Origin: CAILZL01 sp963748005
Lineage (GTDB): Bacteria; Pseudomonadota; Gammaproteobacteria; Steroidobacterales; Steroidobacteraceae
NCBI GenBank assembly: GCA_963748005.1
Contig: CAVVHH010000002.1
Span: forward strand, 1,612,001-1,676,000
DNA: 64,000 bases
Reading direction: 5' to 3'
The notes under the pieces were generated by a model. That model was not told the origin of the DNA. It was given only the letters and a program-made list of their open reading frames with translations, and searched no databases. Position numbers and translations under genes: made by a program. Below are positions 35,179 through 44,754 of the stretch, piece by piece (position 1 is the stretch's first letter; each line of letters begins with the position of its first letter).

Positions 35179-36369
35179 TTAACGTCGCGCGTATGGGCTG
35201 CGCCTGGTCTTGCGTTCGTCACTGGCGAAACGCATCAACAGGCCCATCAGCAATGCCAGCACCGGATCGGTCAGCGAACTGCTATGGCCGGGTTGCCACA
35301 GGTGCAGCACTTCAATGCCCAGCACTACCAGCACCACGCTGATCATGGCAGTTTGCATGGGCAGCCCGGCATCCTTGAGCAACCAGATCAGCGCACCGAA
35401 TACAAACAGCTTGCGCAGCAAAAGATCGGCATCAATGGGCATGCCATTGTGAATCCAGGCCATGAACGGCCAGAAATCAAAATTGTGTTCCATGCTGCCG
35501 AAGTTGAACGGTATCAGTCGTTCGTAAACGAACAACAGCGCAAAGGCGATCAGCACTACGGCGCTCTGCGGTGCGCTGCGAAACTTGTGCAGTATGACCA
35601 GCGTCGGCAACAGCAGCGCCAGCGCCAGCAGCTCGGAGGCAATGAACGCCGGCGTGACAAACAACAGCCTTCCGACCATCACGATGGCCATCACGGTCAG
35701 CAGCACTTCATTGCTGCGTTGCCGATGGGCGTAACTGAGTACGGCTTGCGCCACCACCAGCCACATGATCAGAAAACGCAGCGTCAATGGCAGGGAAAAC
35801 TCCCACTCCAGCAGTGGACGCAGCGCGACCTTCAGGCGCGTCAGGCTGACCACCGGTTCGAAGTTCGCCAGACGCCAGATCACCCAGGTAATCAGCAACA
35901 CCAGCGCGCTGCGGTCACCCGGACGGGAACGGGTGTTTGGCGGCAGATACACCAGGCCGCTGAGGCTGCGCCACACCACACCGCCCACTGCACCCAGCAG
36001 CGTTCCGGAAGCATTCAAGGTCATGTCCATCAGACTGGGTACGCGGATGGTCAGGTACACCTGCGCCAGCTCGATGCACATCGACAACGCGGCACCCAGC
36101 AATGTGGATAGCAACGCGGCCAGTACAAAGCCCAGGCGATTACGCAGCATCAGCATCAGGCAGAAGCCAAGCGGCACGTACAACAATATGTTGCGCACCC
36201 GGTCGGCGCGGCCGGCTCGAGCCCAGCTCAATTGCAGCAGGGCGGCTTTCAGTGTTGGAAAGCTGCCATCAAAATTGAAATTGAATGGATATAGCGAGCC
36301 GTAACAGATCAGCGCGATGACCCCCAGCAACAGCCAGGGTACGAAGCCGGAAGATTGAGTGCGAGCCAT
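35179..36369 (-). CDS. VanZ-like family membrane protein
   Basis: This 396-residue polytopic protein has about nine or ten membrane helices. The VanZ-like domain occupies the N-terminal part, with NILLYVPLGFCLMLML, ALSMCIELAQVYL and the DMTLNASGTLLGAVGG block. VanZ in enterococci gives teicoplanin resistance, but most VanZ-domain proteins have no known role and no resistance should be inferred. It lies between ctaB and uvrD in the same direction with short gaps. Confidence 0.8.
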   Translation of the reverse strand: MARTQSSGFVPWLLLGVIALICYGSLYPFNFNFDGSFPTLKAALLQLSWARAGRADRVRNILLYVPLGFCLMLMLRNRLGFVLAALLSTLLGAALSMCIELAQVYLTIRVPSLMDMTLNASGTLLGAVGGVVWRSLSGLVYLPPNTRSRPGDRSALVLLITWVIWRLANFEPVVSLTRLKVALRPLLEWEFSLPLTLRFLIMWLVVAQAVLSYAHRQRSNEVLLTVMAIVMVGRLLFVTPAFIASELLALALLLPTLVILHKFRSAPQSAVVLIAFALLFVYERLIPFNFGSMEHNFDFWPFMAWIHNGMPIDADLLLRKLFVFGALIWLLKDAGLPMQTAMISVVLVVLGIEVLHLWQPGHSSSLTDPVLALLMGLLMRFASDERKTRRSPYARR

Positions 36370-36385
36370 AGGCAGAAGGCCTGGC

Positions 36386-37282
36386 TCACCAGCGAATACG
36401 GAGATAGTGATCGACCAGCAACATGGCGAACAGCAACGACAGATAAGTAATCGAAAAGCCGAAGGTACGCATGGGCAGCTGCTCGGTGGGTCGGAACTTC
36501 AGCAATAGGGCATAGTAAATGAAGATGGCGCCCAGTATCACGGCCGCAGCCAGATACAACAGACCGGACATACCGGTGAGGTAGGGCAGCAATGTCACCA
36601 GCAGCAGCAGGATGGTATACAGCAGAATATGCAGACGGGTGAATTCCACGCCGTACACCACCGGCAGCATCGGTATGCCCACCTTGGCATAGTCGTCGCG
36701 ACGGGCAATTGCCAGTGCCCAGAAGTGCGGCGGCGTCCAGATGAAAATGATCAGGAACAGGAGCAGCGCATTAGGGTCAATGGTGCCGGTCACTGCGGCC
36801 CAGCCCAGTACCGGCGGCGCCGCGCCGGCAGCCCCACCGATCACGATGTTCTGCGGCGTGGCGTGTTTGAGCCAGACCGTGTAAACGATGGCATAGCCAA
36901 TCAATGAGGCAAACGTCAGTACCGCGGTCAGGATGTTCACCCACGCCGTGAGCATGAGCATGGACAGCACACCCAGCGTTACCGCGTAAGTCAGCGCCTG
37001 TTTTTCAGTAACGTGGCCCAGTGGAATCGGCCGGCCCTGAGTGCGTTTCATGCCACGGTCGTAACGCCGGTCCAGTACGTGATTGATGGCGGCCGCAGAG
37101 GACGCCGCCAGCGCAATGCCCAGATTGCCGAACAGCAGGGCTTTCAACGGCGGCAGCCCCGGCACCGCCAGCAACATGCCGACAAAGGCGGTGAACACAA
37201 TCAACATCACCACACGCGGCTTGCCGAGTTCGTAATAATCGCGCCAGGTTGCGCTGGTGGTAGCTGCCGCTGCGGTGCTCAT
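36386..37282 (-). CDS. cyoE: Protoheme IX farnesyltransferase (heme O synthase)
   Basis: This UbiA-family enzyme adds farnesyl to protoheme, making heme O, the substrate of CtaA at 7918-8928. The 298-residue protein has the motifs NHVLDRRYDRGMKRTQGRPI and the second Asp-rich loop region RRDDYAKVGIPMLPVVYG, with about nine helices and the start YELGKPRVVMLIVFTAFVGM. I use the ATG ending at 37282; a TTG at 37315 is upstream. In many relatives it sits next to cox15, but here it is about 27 kb away. Confidence 0.95.
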   Translation of the reverse strand: MSTAAAATTSATWRDYYELGKPRVVMLIVFTAFVGMLLAVPGLPPLKALLFGNLGIALAASSAAAINHVLDRRYDRGMKRTQGRPIPLGHVTEKQALTYAVTLGVLSMLMLTAWVNILTAVLTFASLIGYAIVYTVWLKHATPQNIVIGGAAGAAPPVLGWAAVTGTIDPNALLLFLIIFIWTPPHFWALAIARRDDYAKVGIPMLPVVYGVEFTRLHILLYTILLLLVTLLPYLTGMSGLLYLAAAVILGAIFIYYALLLKFRPTEQLPMRTFGFSITYLSLLFAMLLVDHYLRIRW

Positions 37283-37385
37283 CTGGTTTTGAAGGAAAGA
37301 CGTGCCGGTAGTCAATCAGGGGGGCCATTGTACACACCGGGACTTGGCTCTACTCGCTGTGGGTGAGGTCCACCCGGCCCGTTCG

Positions 37386-38441
37386 CTACAACAAGGGCGA
37401 GGCCGGCTTGTCCACGGTACGGTCCGAGGCACGGCGCAGGACGCGGTCCTTTTGCATGCGCTGCACGGCCTGATTCAACAGGTCAGTGTGGCTGAGCTGA
37501 TCCTTGGGAAAACTGGCTACCCCAATACTGACTTGCGCCCGCATCAGGCGATTGGCCACCGAAATGGTACCTGCATACACATTGTTGCGGATGCGCTGCG
37601 CCACCGTGCCGGCAGTCGTGGCGTCGGCATCCTGGAGTAACACCACCAGCTCGTTACCACCCAGTCTGGCTGCAGTATCGGCACTGCGAATGGAGCGCTT
37701 CACGGCTTCCACGACTGCCAGCAGCAACTGGGTGCCGGCTGCATGACCATGCGTTTCGTTGATCTGCGCCAGATTATCCACGTCAATGACTGCCAGGCTG
37801 TAAGCGCGTCCACTGCGTTCGGACTTCTGGTGATTCTGCTCCAGCAACAACTCGAAGGCGCGCAGATTCATCAGCCCGGTAAGGGCGTCGCTGGCAGACA
37901 GATCACGAATCTGCTGGTCGGCCACCTGCATCTGCGTCATCAGCAGGGAAATGGCGCCGGTAGCAATGAGCGCCGGCGCCAGATTGCCAATGACGCGGAT
38001 GATGAAAGCCGACGACAGCACATCGACGTGCGGAGTGAGCGCGCCCAGCAGCACATAGGCCATTGTTACCACGATGGCTGCCAGCAAGAATCCAAACCGG
38101 CTGAGCGCAATGGCTGCTGCCGTCAGGGGCAACAGGAACAATGCCAGCACCTGACTTTCGATCCCGCCCGTCGCGGCGTTGATCAGGGCGGCAAACAGCA
38201 GTAACGTCACAATATCAAGCAGAACCCGCATGCCGGTGCGTACCCGGAACGTCGGCAGCAAGCGCGTCAGGGTCGTTTCCAGCAGCAATCCCACCAGCGC
38301 AACCAGCGCCAACCCAGGTTGCTGCAGGATCTCGCGCGCCACCGCGAACGGCGCCGCGCCCACCGCAGCAGCTAACAGCGCGAACCACGGCAGGGTATGC
38401 GCGGCCAGCGGGATGAGCGGCGATGGTCTGGTAGATGACAT
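37386..38441 (-). CDS. Membrane protein with a degenerate GGDEF domain
   Basis: This 351-residue protein has an N-terminal membrane sensor of about six helices (residues 15-170) and a C-terminal GGDEF domain. The active-site motif is GGNEL (261-265) in place of GGDEF/GGEEF, and other positions deviate (INETHGHAAGTQ where IND..GH..GD is usual). The inhibitory-site RxxD is kept as RSAD (252-255), five residues before GGNEL. It may therefore bind c-di-GMP without making it. The start is the ATG ending at 38441; a TTG at 38495 would extend it by 18 residues. Confidence 0.82.
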   Translation of the reverse strand: MSSTRPSPLIPLAAHTLPWFALLAAAVGAAPFAVAREILQQPGLALVALVGLLLETTLTRLLPTFRVRTGMRVLLDIVTLLLFAALINAATGGIESQVLALFLLPLTAAAIALSRFGFLLAAIVVTMAYVLLGALTPHVDVLSSAFIIRVIGNLAPALIATGAISLLMTQMQVADQQIRDLSASDALTGLMNLRAFELLLEQNHQKSERSGRAYSLAVIDVDNLAQINETHGHAAGTQLLLAVVEAVKRSIRSADTAARLGGNELVVLLQDADATTAGTVAQRIRNNVYAGTISVANRLMRAQVSIGVASFPKDQLSHTDLLNQAVQRMQKDRVLRRASDRTVDKPASPLL

Positions 38442-38837
38442 ACTTGGTAGTTTGGTTTGCCCCGCCGGTTGAAGCAACAGTGGCGCGGACGGCAAGCATG
38501 GACCGTAGAATTCTCGTGAGTAGGGGTTGCCCGCAGATCCGGCCGGTCCTCACCGCCCTCATCCCTTACTCGATTTGCAATCGTCAAGTGGCGCATCATT
38601 AGAAGGAGCGGTGTAGGCATCGCTCCATAGCAATCGGGCACTTCAGCTCAACCGGCGCCGGAATCACGGTGCCGAATGCTTAATGGTTGTAACGCTGCGA
38701 CTTGTAATTCGGCATTCAAACAAAGTGGCCGACGGAACTACGCGACATGAACGCTTGCTTGCGTGATCGATGGCAAGTACTGGTACCGACATCCCCTTGA
38801 TCAACGGCCCACTCAACGTTGTAAATGGAGAAGACCA
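38442..38837. other. Gene-free divergent region
   Basis: About 400 bases separate the GGDEF gene from the divergent AI-2E permease gene. I see no coding frame worth calling. An eight-base inverted match (TGCCGAAT at 38670, ATTCGGCA at 38707) has a 29-base loop and is weak. Confidence 0.4.
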
Positions 38838-39965
38838 ATGAGCACGCCCGCGCAGTCTGATTCTGGGTTAGAAAGTCGGCTGTCATCCCGTCTTATCGAC
38901 GTGCTGATTCGCGCCAGCTTGATTGGCGTCATGGTGGTCCTGTGTTACCAGATCTTCTCGCCATTCCTGACACTGATGGTCTGGGCGCTCATCCTGGCGA
39001 TTACGATCTATCCGCTGCATCAGTTGATTGCCCGCAAAGTCGGCAGGAAGCAATGGCTTGCCTCTACCATTGTAGTAATTGCTGGCGTCGTTCTGATCGT
39101 CACGCCCACTGCCTTGCTGATGAATTCGTTTGGCGAGTCGGTGCGTGGCCTTGTCCACGGGGTGCAGAACAATACCCTGGAAATACCCGTGCCGAGAACA
39201 GGTGTGCAAGACTGGCCATTGGTCGGCGAAAAGCTCTATGTCATCTGGTCGGCGGCACATTCTGATCTGCCCGGACTGGTACAGAGCCTGCAACCGAAAA
39301 TCGGCGACCTGGCAAGGGACGCACTGGCGATGGTCGCGAGTATCGGCGTTGGAATATTGAAGTTTCTGGCGGCTCTCATCATCTCCGGCATCTTGATGGC
39401 CTATGGCGAGTCGGGTGCGCGCGCCAGTCGTGCCATTTTCAGTCGCATTGTCGGCGTTGCAAAAGGCCAGCGGTTTACTGATCTTGCCGCAGCGACCATT
39501 CGCGCCGTCGCCAACGGAGTGATTGGTGTTGCTTTCATTCAATCCACCATCATTGGCATTGCGCTGCTCGTCGCCGGCGTGCCGTGGGCCGGCGTGCTGG
39601 CGGCTGTTGGACTGATATTGGGTATTGCACAGATACCCGCGTTGATCGTCATTCTGCCGGCAATCATCTATATATGGTCGAGCGGCAACTACAGCAGCGG
39701 AACCGCAACCATCCATACGATCGTGTTGGTGCTGTCAGGTTTGGTCGACAACGTGCTGAAGCCGCTGATGCTGGGTCGTGGCGTCGACGCACCCATGCCG
39801 GTGATCCTGCTCGGCGCGTTGGGCGGCATGGCGACTGCTGGTATTCTCGGGATGTTCGTGGGTGCTACGCTGCTGACGATCGGCTACAAGATATTCATGA
39901 ATTGGGTTGCGAACAACCCGGAAGCCAATCCTGCTGCAGCCAACAATGGCACGTCAGATTCCTGA
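38838..39965 (+). CDS. AI-2E family permease (YdiK/PerM-like)
   Basis: This 375-residue inner-membrane protein has about eight helices and the family blocks IFSPFLTLMVWALILAITIYPLHQ near the start and LSGLVDNVLKPLMLGRGVDAPMPVILLGALGG near the end. The family name comes from TqsA and autoinducer-2, but several members are ion or proton antiporters, so the substrate is open. GGAG lies seven bases before the chosen ATG; the frame is open further upstream without similarity. Confidence 0.85.
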   Translation: MSTPAQSDSGLESRLSSRLIDVLIRASLIGVMVVLCYQIFSPFLTLMVWALILAITIYPLHQLIARKVGRKQWLASTIVVIAGVVLIVTPTALLMNSFGESVRGLVHGVQNNTLEIPVPRTGVQDWPLVGEKLYVIWSAAHSDLPGLVQSLQPKIGDLARDALAMVASIGVGILKFLAALIISGILMAYGESGARASRAIFSRIVGVAKGQRFTDLAAATIRAVANGVIGVAFIQSTIIGIALLVAGVPWAGVLAAVGLILGIAQIPALIVILPAIIYIWSSGNYSSGTATIHTIVLVLSGLVDNVLKPLMLGRGVDAPMPVILLGALGGMATAGILGMFVGATLLTIGYKIFMNWVANNPEANPAAANNGTSDS

Positions 39966-40045
39966 GGCCAGACAGAAGCCGTTTTGATGTTTGGCCCGGA
40001 ATGAATCACTCCTGAGTTTCGCAGTTCACCCACTGTGCGCAGACG

Positions 40046-41461
40046 CTACTCATCGTCCATGCCCAGTTCCTTGAGTTTGCGCGTCAGGGTATTGCGACCC
40101 CAGCCGAGCAGCTTGGCGGCTTCCTGACGACCACCCTCCGTCTTGCGTAATGCCACACGAATCAATGTGCGTTCGAACTCCGGCATGGCATCGTCGAGCA
40201 ATGGCGCACCGCCGCTGGCCAGTCGTTTCTCTGCCCACGCGGTAAGTTGTCGCGCCCATTCTTCCTGCAAACTGCTGGCTGTCGGTGCGCCACCCAGATC
40301 GGTGGGAATGTCAGCCACCTTGATCTCGCGACCCGGCGCAGTGACCGTAAGGCGACGGCAGGTATTCACCAACTGACGCACGTTGCCGGGCCAGTCATAG
40401 GCAACCAGCGCTGTTTCCGCTTCCTTGGTCAGAACCTTGGCTTCCACGCCAAGTTCTGTGGCCGCCGTGCTCAAGTAGGAATGCAGCAGTTCCGGGATGT
40501 CATCACGACGTGCACGCAGCGGTGGCACTTCAATACGAATCACATTCAGACGATGCAGCAGGTCTTCACGGAACAGCCCCTGTTTGACGCGCTCGGCCAG
40601 GTCCTGATGTGTGGCCGCGATCACACGCACATCCACACGCACCGGTGTCTGGCCACCGACCCGATAGAACTCACCCTCGGCGAGCACACGCAACAAGCGG
40701 GTTTGCAGCTGCGGCGACATGTCGCCGATTTCATCGAGGAACAACGTGCCACCATCCGCCTGTTCAAAGCGGCCGCGACGCTGTGCATCGGCGCCAGTGA
40801 ACGAGCCCTTTTCATGACCGAACAATTCGGACTCGAGCAGGTCGGCAGTAAAGGCCGAGGTGTTCAAGGCAATGAACGCCTTGTTGGCGCGCGGGCTGTG
40901 GCGATGCAATGCGCGTGCAACCAGTTCTTTACCAGTGCCGGATTCGCCGTTGATCAGTACCGTCATGCTGGAGCGCGACAGACGGCCAATGGCTCGAAAC
41001 ACTTCCTGCATGGCCGGCGCTTGCCCGAGCATTTCAGGAATGCGCTTGGAGTCAGTGCTGACCTCTTCGGGGATTTTCTTCTGGTTGGCAGCACGCCGCA
41101 CCAGGTCCACCGCCTGATCAATGTCAAAAGGCTTGGGCAGATATTCAAACGCGCCGCCCTGATAGGCAGCGACGGCGCTGTCCAGATCCGAGTGTGCAGT
41201 CATCACGATCACCGGCAACTCGGGTTGCGAGTCGCGAATCTCTGCCAGCAACTCCAGCCCACTGCGGCCCGGCATGCGAATGTCGGTCATCAACACATCC
41301 GGTCGCGAACGGCGCAGGGCTGACAACGCTGAATCCGCCTGTTCAAATGCGGTGGGCACCATGCCGCCTTGCTTGAGCGCGCGCTCAAGCACCCAGCGTA
41401 TGGACGCATCGTCATCAACCAGCCAGACATTAAGAGGTTTTGTAGCCATCTGCTGCATCAT
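40046..41461 (-). CDS. ntrC: Nitrogen regulator NtrC (sigma-54 activator)
   Basis: NtrC activates sigma-54 promoters under nitrogen limitation. The 471-residue protein has a receiver domain (WLVDDDASIRWVLERAL; phospho-Asp in DVLMTDIRMPGRSG), an AAA+ domain with Walker A GESGTGKE, the sigma-54 loop GSFTGA (usual GAFTGA), Walker B GTLFLDEIGDM, and a Fis-type helix-turn-helix (EAAKLLGWGRNTLTRKLKELG). The gene overlaps ntrB by about 30 bases. Start codons at 41461, 41458 and 41449 are possible. Likely target sites lie before glnA. Confidence 0.95.
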   Translation of the reverse strand: MMQQMATKPLNVWLVDDDASIRWVLERALKQGGMVPTAFEQADSALSALRRSRPDVLMTDIRMPGRSGLELLAEIRDSQPELPVIVMTAHSDLDSAVAAYQGGAFEYLPKPFDIDQAVDLVRRAANQKKIPEEVSTDSKRIPEMLGQAPAMQEVFRAIGRLSRSSMTVLINGESGTGKELVARALHRHSPRANKAFIALNTSAFTADLLESELFGHEKGSFTGADAQRRGRFEQADGGTLFLDEIGDMSPQLQTRLLRVLAEGEFYRVGGQTPVRVDVRVIAATHQDLAERVKQGLFREDLLHRLNVIRIEVPPLRARRDDIPELLHSYLSTAATELGVEAKVLTKEAETALVAYDWPGNVRQLVNTCRRLTVTAPGREIKVADIPTDLGGAPTASSLQEEWARQLTAWAEKRLASGGAPLLDDAMPEFERTLIRVALRKTEGGRQEAAKLLGWGRNTLTRKLKELGMDDE

Positions 41462-42509
41462 AGGTATTGAAAGGAATTAGCAAGGTAAAAACGGTGCGGC
41501 CGGGACGGCTCTCGAATTCGATCAGGCCACCGTGACGACTGACCAGATCCTGTGCAATGGCCAGTCCAAGACCGGTGCCTTCGGCTCGGCCGGTAACGAA
41601 GGGATAGAACAAGGTGTCCTGCAGCTGTGCCGGTACACCGGGTCCGTTATCTTCGAACTGAATCGACGCGACCAGTCGATGGCGACGCGTACCGATACTG
41701 ACGCTGGTCAACGCGCGCGTGCGCAGGATCAACTTTCCGGAATGCTTCATCGCCTGCACGGCGTTGCGACCGATGTTGAGCATGGCCTGGATCATCTGGT
41801 TGCGGTCGAGCTTGATGGGCGGCAAGCTGGGGTCGTAGTCGCGATCAATGATGATGTCCGGCGAGCCATCGGCCAGCAGCAGCTGCCTGACATGCTGCAA
41901 CAACTCGTGGACGTTGATCAGTTCCTTGTTTGGCGTGTGGCCGGGACCCAGCAATGAATCCACCAGAGTTTTCAGCCGATCCGCTTCGCTGATGATGATG
42001 GACGTGTATTCACGCATGGATGCATCATTGAGCTGTCGTTCCAGCAGTTGCGCCGCGCCGCGCAGGCCGCCCAGCGGATTTTTGATCTCGTGTGCCAGTT
42101 GTTTGATCATCAGGCGGCTGCCGCCCACCTGGTTTATCAACGCTGTCTCACGCGATATGCGTTGATGCTGGGTCGCATCGGCAATTTCGATCAGGACAGT
42201 GGAAGCATCGCCACGATCCTCGAACGGCGATACCGCACAGTCCACCGTCAGTTCTTCACCACCGCTGGTACTCTGCAGACTGAGCTCACGGCGCGCATAG
42301 GGTTGCCAGGCTTCAAAGGCGCGCTCGATGATGGCTCTGAGCTCACCCGAATCGCGCAGAAGATCGGCAATGGGTCGCCCCAGAATCTGGTTGCGGCTCA
42401 AGCCCAGCAGGGTTTCTGCGGCGACATTGAGGTAATGCACCGCCTGCCGACGATCTACCAGCAGCACACTGGTGTTCAGGTGGTCGAGGATACGTTCCAG
42501 GTCATTCAT
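41430..42509 (-). CDS. ntrB: Nitrogen-sensing histidine kinase NtrB
   Basis: NtrB phosphorylates or dephosphorylates NtrC in response to PII proteins. The 359-residue cytoplasmic protein has an N-terminal PAS domain (HLNTSVLLVDRRQAVHYLN), the H-box LAHEIKNPLGGLRGAAQLL, the N-box IGRNAVQAM and G-boxes DNGPGVP and GTGLGLAIAQDLVSRHGG. I start at the ATG ending at 42509 (MNDLERILDHL); in-frame upstream Met codons exist. It follows the DUF4124 gene and glnA in the same direction. Confidence 0.94.
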   Translation of the reverse strand: MNDLERILDHLNTSVLLVDRRQAVHYLNVAAETLLGLSRNQILGRPIADLLRDSGELRAIIERAFEAWQPYARRELSLQSTSGGEELTVDCAVSPFEDRGDASTVLIEIADATQHQRISRETALINQVGGSRLMIKQLAHEIKNPLGGLRGAAQLLERQLNDASMREYTSIIISEADRLKTLVDSLLGPGHTPNKELINVHELLQHVRQLLLADGSPDIIIDRDYDPSLPPIKLDRNQMIQAMLNIGRNAVQAMKHSGKLILRTRALTSVSIGTRRHRLVASIQFEDNGPGVPAQLQDTLFYPFVTGRAEGTGLGLAIAQDLVSRHGGLIEFESRPGRTVFTLLIPFNTYDAADGYKTS

Positions 42510-42663
42510 GGTCTGATCCATGCGCATTCTCGGCACGGCTACCATGGTCTGGCCGTTCCCTGCGGCCTGACAGAAATGATCTGTGCAGTCAGCGAATGCG
42601 CACGATGCATGAGCTGCACGCACGCGACAAATGAAATATCAATTGCAGAGTTGGTTGTAGCGA

Positions 42664-43200
42664 CTAACGGGGGCTTACGACTGGACGTGTCGCCACCGAC
42701 GGCTGACGGACGTAGAACTGCACCGGCGGGCTGGTGGTTACCTGCTGGCCCTTGGCATCGACTACGGCCAGCACCAGCGTGTGGGCGCCGCGTTCGACTT
42801 CCGACATTTCGTATTCGGCCCCCTGTTGCGGGAAGCCCGGTACCAGACGTCCATCCATGTACAGGGCCAAATGATGATCCGCCGCCAGTGCCGGCTCGAC
42901 CCGTACTGCCACACCTACCAGACCGGCTGTATTGGCCACTGTTTCTTCGGCAGTGGGTTTCCAGATCTCGACGTTGGTGTAGGTAACTGTCGCTGGCGCT
43001 ACGGTTGCCTGCGACCCGGCGGGTTTGGCCTGTGTCGGAGTTGGCGTGAAAGTACTTGAACTCTGGATGCTGATTTGCTCCGCGCCCGGTACAGGCTGAT
43101 CGGAGTAATGCACCACGCCACTCGCGTCGCGCCACTTCCATACAGTTGCTGCCAGCACGGGCATGGTCATCAGCAACAATAGGGCTGGCACGTAACGCAT
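42664..43200 (-). CDS. DUF4124 domain protein, exported
   Basis: This 178-residue protein has a signal peptide (cut near PVLAA) followed at once by the DUF4124 motif TVWKWRDASGVVHYSDQPVPGAE. After a Thr/Pro-rich linker, residues 95-165 resemble a small beta-sandwich domain (HLALYMDGRLVPG ... RGAHTLVLAVVD). Function is unknown. In several gammaproteobacteria a DUF4124 gene lies between glnA and ntrB, as here, without a proven link to nitrogen control. Confidence 0.85.
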   Translation of the reverse strand: MRYVPALLLLMTMPVLAATVWKWRDASGVVHYSDQPVPGAEQISIQSSSTFTPTPTQAKPAGSQATVAPATVTYTNVEIWKPTAEETVANTAGLVGVAVRVEPALAADHHLALYMDGRLVPGFPQQGAEYEMSEVERGAHTLVLAVVDAKGQQVTTSPPVQFYVRQPSVATRPVVSPR

Positions 43201-43292
43201 GGTCGGGAAGCATACCCGCTAGTCCTCCAGAGAACAAAGGCTGATGCAGAACCTGCGAGCTGCATCACCCCATCGATAATTCAAGGCGCTTC

Positions 43293-43330
43293 GGGAGCTG
43301 AGCTGCGCCGGAGGACACAGCCCAGCTCCC
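43293..43330 (-). terminator. Strong hairpin after glnA, possible terminator
   Basis: Eleven bases after the glnA stop, a 13-pair stem (GGGAGCTGGGCTG against CAGCTCAGCTCCC, one G-U pair) closes a 12-base loop. No T-run follows, so it may be a 3' end stabiliser or a Rho-dependent stop. Confidence 0.45.
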
Positions 43331-43341
43331 TCGGCTGAGCA

Positions 43342-44754
43342 TCAGCAGCTGTAGTACATTTCCATTTCAGCAGGGTGCGTGGACATCCGCAGACGGGTGA
43401 CTTCCTGCATCTTCAGGCCGATATAGGCATCAATCACGTCGTCGGTGAACACGCCGCCCTTCTTGAGGAATTCGCGATCCTTGTCCAGCTCTTCCAGTGC
43501 CATGTCCAGCGAATGGCAGACCTTCGGAATTTCCTTCTCTTCTTCCGGCTCCAGGTCGTACAGATCCTTGTCCGCGGCTTCGCCGGGATGGATCTTGTTC
43601 TGGATGCCGTCAAGGCCAGCCATCATCATGGCAGCGAAGGCGAAGTATGGATTCGCTGAAGAGTCCGGGAAACGCACTTCAATACGGCGGGCTTTGGGGT
43701 TGGCTACCCATGGAATACGAATCGAAGCGGAACGATTACGGGCCGAGTAGGCCAGCATCACTGGGGCTTCAAAGCCAGGCACCAGGCGCTTGTAGCTGTT
43801 GGTACCGGCATTGGTGAAGGCGTTGATGGCCTTGGCGTGCTTGATGATGCCACCGATGTAGTACAGCGCGGTTTCAGACAGACCGCCGTACTTGTCGCCG
43901 GCGAACAGCGCGACACCAGCCTTCTGCAGGGACTGATGTACGTGCATGCCCGAACCGTTGTCACCGACGAGTGGCTTCGGCATGAAAGTAGCGGTCTTGC
44001 CATGCAGGTGGGCCACGTTCAGCACCACGTACTTGAGCATCTGCACTTCGTCAGCCTTGCGCACCAAGCCACCGGCGCCGACGCCGATCTCGCACTGGCC
44101 GCCAGTGGCAACTTCGTGGTGATGCACTTCGACCACCATGCCCATTTCTTCCAGCGTATTACACATGGCAGCACGGATATTCTGAAACGCGTCAACAGGT
44201 GGCACCGGGAAGTAGCCGCCCTTCACACCCGGGCGATGGCCGGTATTACCTTCGGGATATGCCGTGTTGGAATTCCAGGCACCTTGTTGCGAGTCAATCG
44301 AATAACCGCAGCCGTGCATGTCGTTGTTGTAGCGCATGCTGTCGAAAATGAAGAACTCGTTTTCCGGGCCAAACAAGGCGCCATCGGCAATGCCGGTTGA
44401 CTTCAGGTAGGCCTCGGCACGCTTGGCCACCGAGCGCGGATCGCGGTCGTAGCCCTGCATGGTGGCGGGTTCGAGCACGTCGCAACGAATGATCAGGGTG
44501 GGATCTTCGAAGAACGGATCGGCCACAGCCGTGCTGGCGTCCGGCATCAGGATCATGTCCGATTCATTGATCCCCTTCCAGCCAGAGATCGACGAGCCGT
44601 CGAACATCTTGCCGTCAGCAAAAAACTTGGCGTCCACCTGCGAAGAGGGAACGGTTACGTGCTGCTCCTTACCGCGTGTGTCCGTGAATCGCAGATCCAC
44701 GTACTTGAATTCCTTTTCTTTGATCAAGCTGAGAACGTCAGCACCGGTTGTCAT
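43342..44754 (-). CDS. glnA: Glutamine synthetase, type I
   Basis: GlnA makes glutamine from glutamate, ammonia and ATP. The 470-residue protein has KMFDGSSISGWKGINESDM, the ATP/metal block GPENEFFIFD, NGSGMHVHQSL, the flexible-loop region and RIPWVANPKARRIEVRFPD. The adenylylation site is present: Tyr399 in KDLYDLEPEE, so activity is probably tuned by GlnE. GGAG lies about five bases before the start. The upstream region carries a sigma-54 promoter and NtrC sites; ntrBC lie downstream. Confidence 0.97.
   Translation of the reverse strand: MTTGADVLSLIKEKEFKYVDLRFTDTRGKEQHVTVPSSQVDAKFFADGKMFDGSSISGWKGINESDMILMPDASTAVADPFFEDPTLIIRCDVLEPATMQGYDRDPRSVAKRAEAYLKSTGIADGALFGPENEFFIFDSMRYNNDMHGCGYSIDSQQGAWNSNTAYPEGNTGHRPGVKGGYFPVPPVDAFQNIRAAMCNTLEEMGMVVEVHHHEVATGGQCEIGVGAGGLVRKADEVQMLKYVVLNVAHLHGKTATFMPKPLVGDNGSGMHVHQSLQKAGVALFAGDKYGGLSETALYYIGGIIKHAKAINAFTNAGTNSYKRLVPGFEAPVMLAYSARNRSASIRIPWVANPKARRIEVRFPDSSANPYFAFAAMMMAGLDGIQNKIHPGEAADKDLYDLEPEEEKEIPKVCHSLDMALEELDKDREFLKKGGVFTDDVIDAYIGLKMQEVTRLRMSTHPAEMEMYYSC

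Noticed and set aside
35179..36369. Glycopeptide resistance from the VanZ-like domain
   Set aside because: No vanA/B/H/X/R/S genes are present and VanZ-like proteins are widespread in sensitive bacteria.
38670..38714. Inverted match in the GGDEF / AI-2E intergenic region
   Set aside because: Eight base pairs with a 29-base loop are not enough to call a site.
40247..41323. A 358-codon open frame on the plus strand opposite ntrC
   Set aside because: Shadow of ntrC; the translation is rich in His/Gln/Arg with no family pattern.
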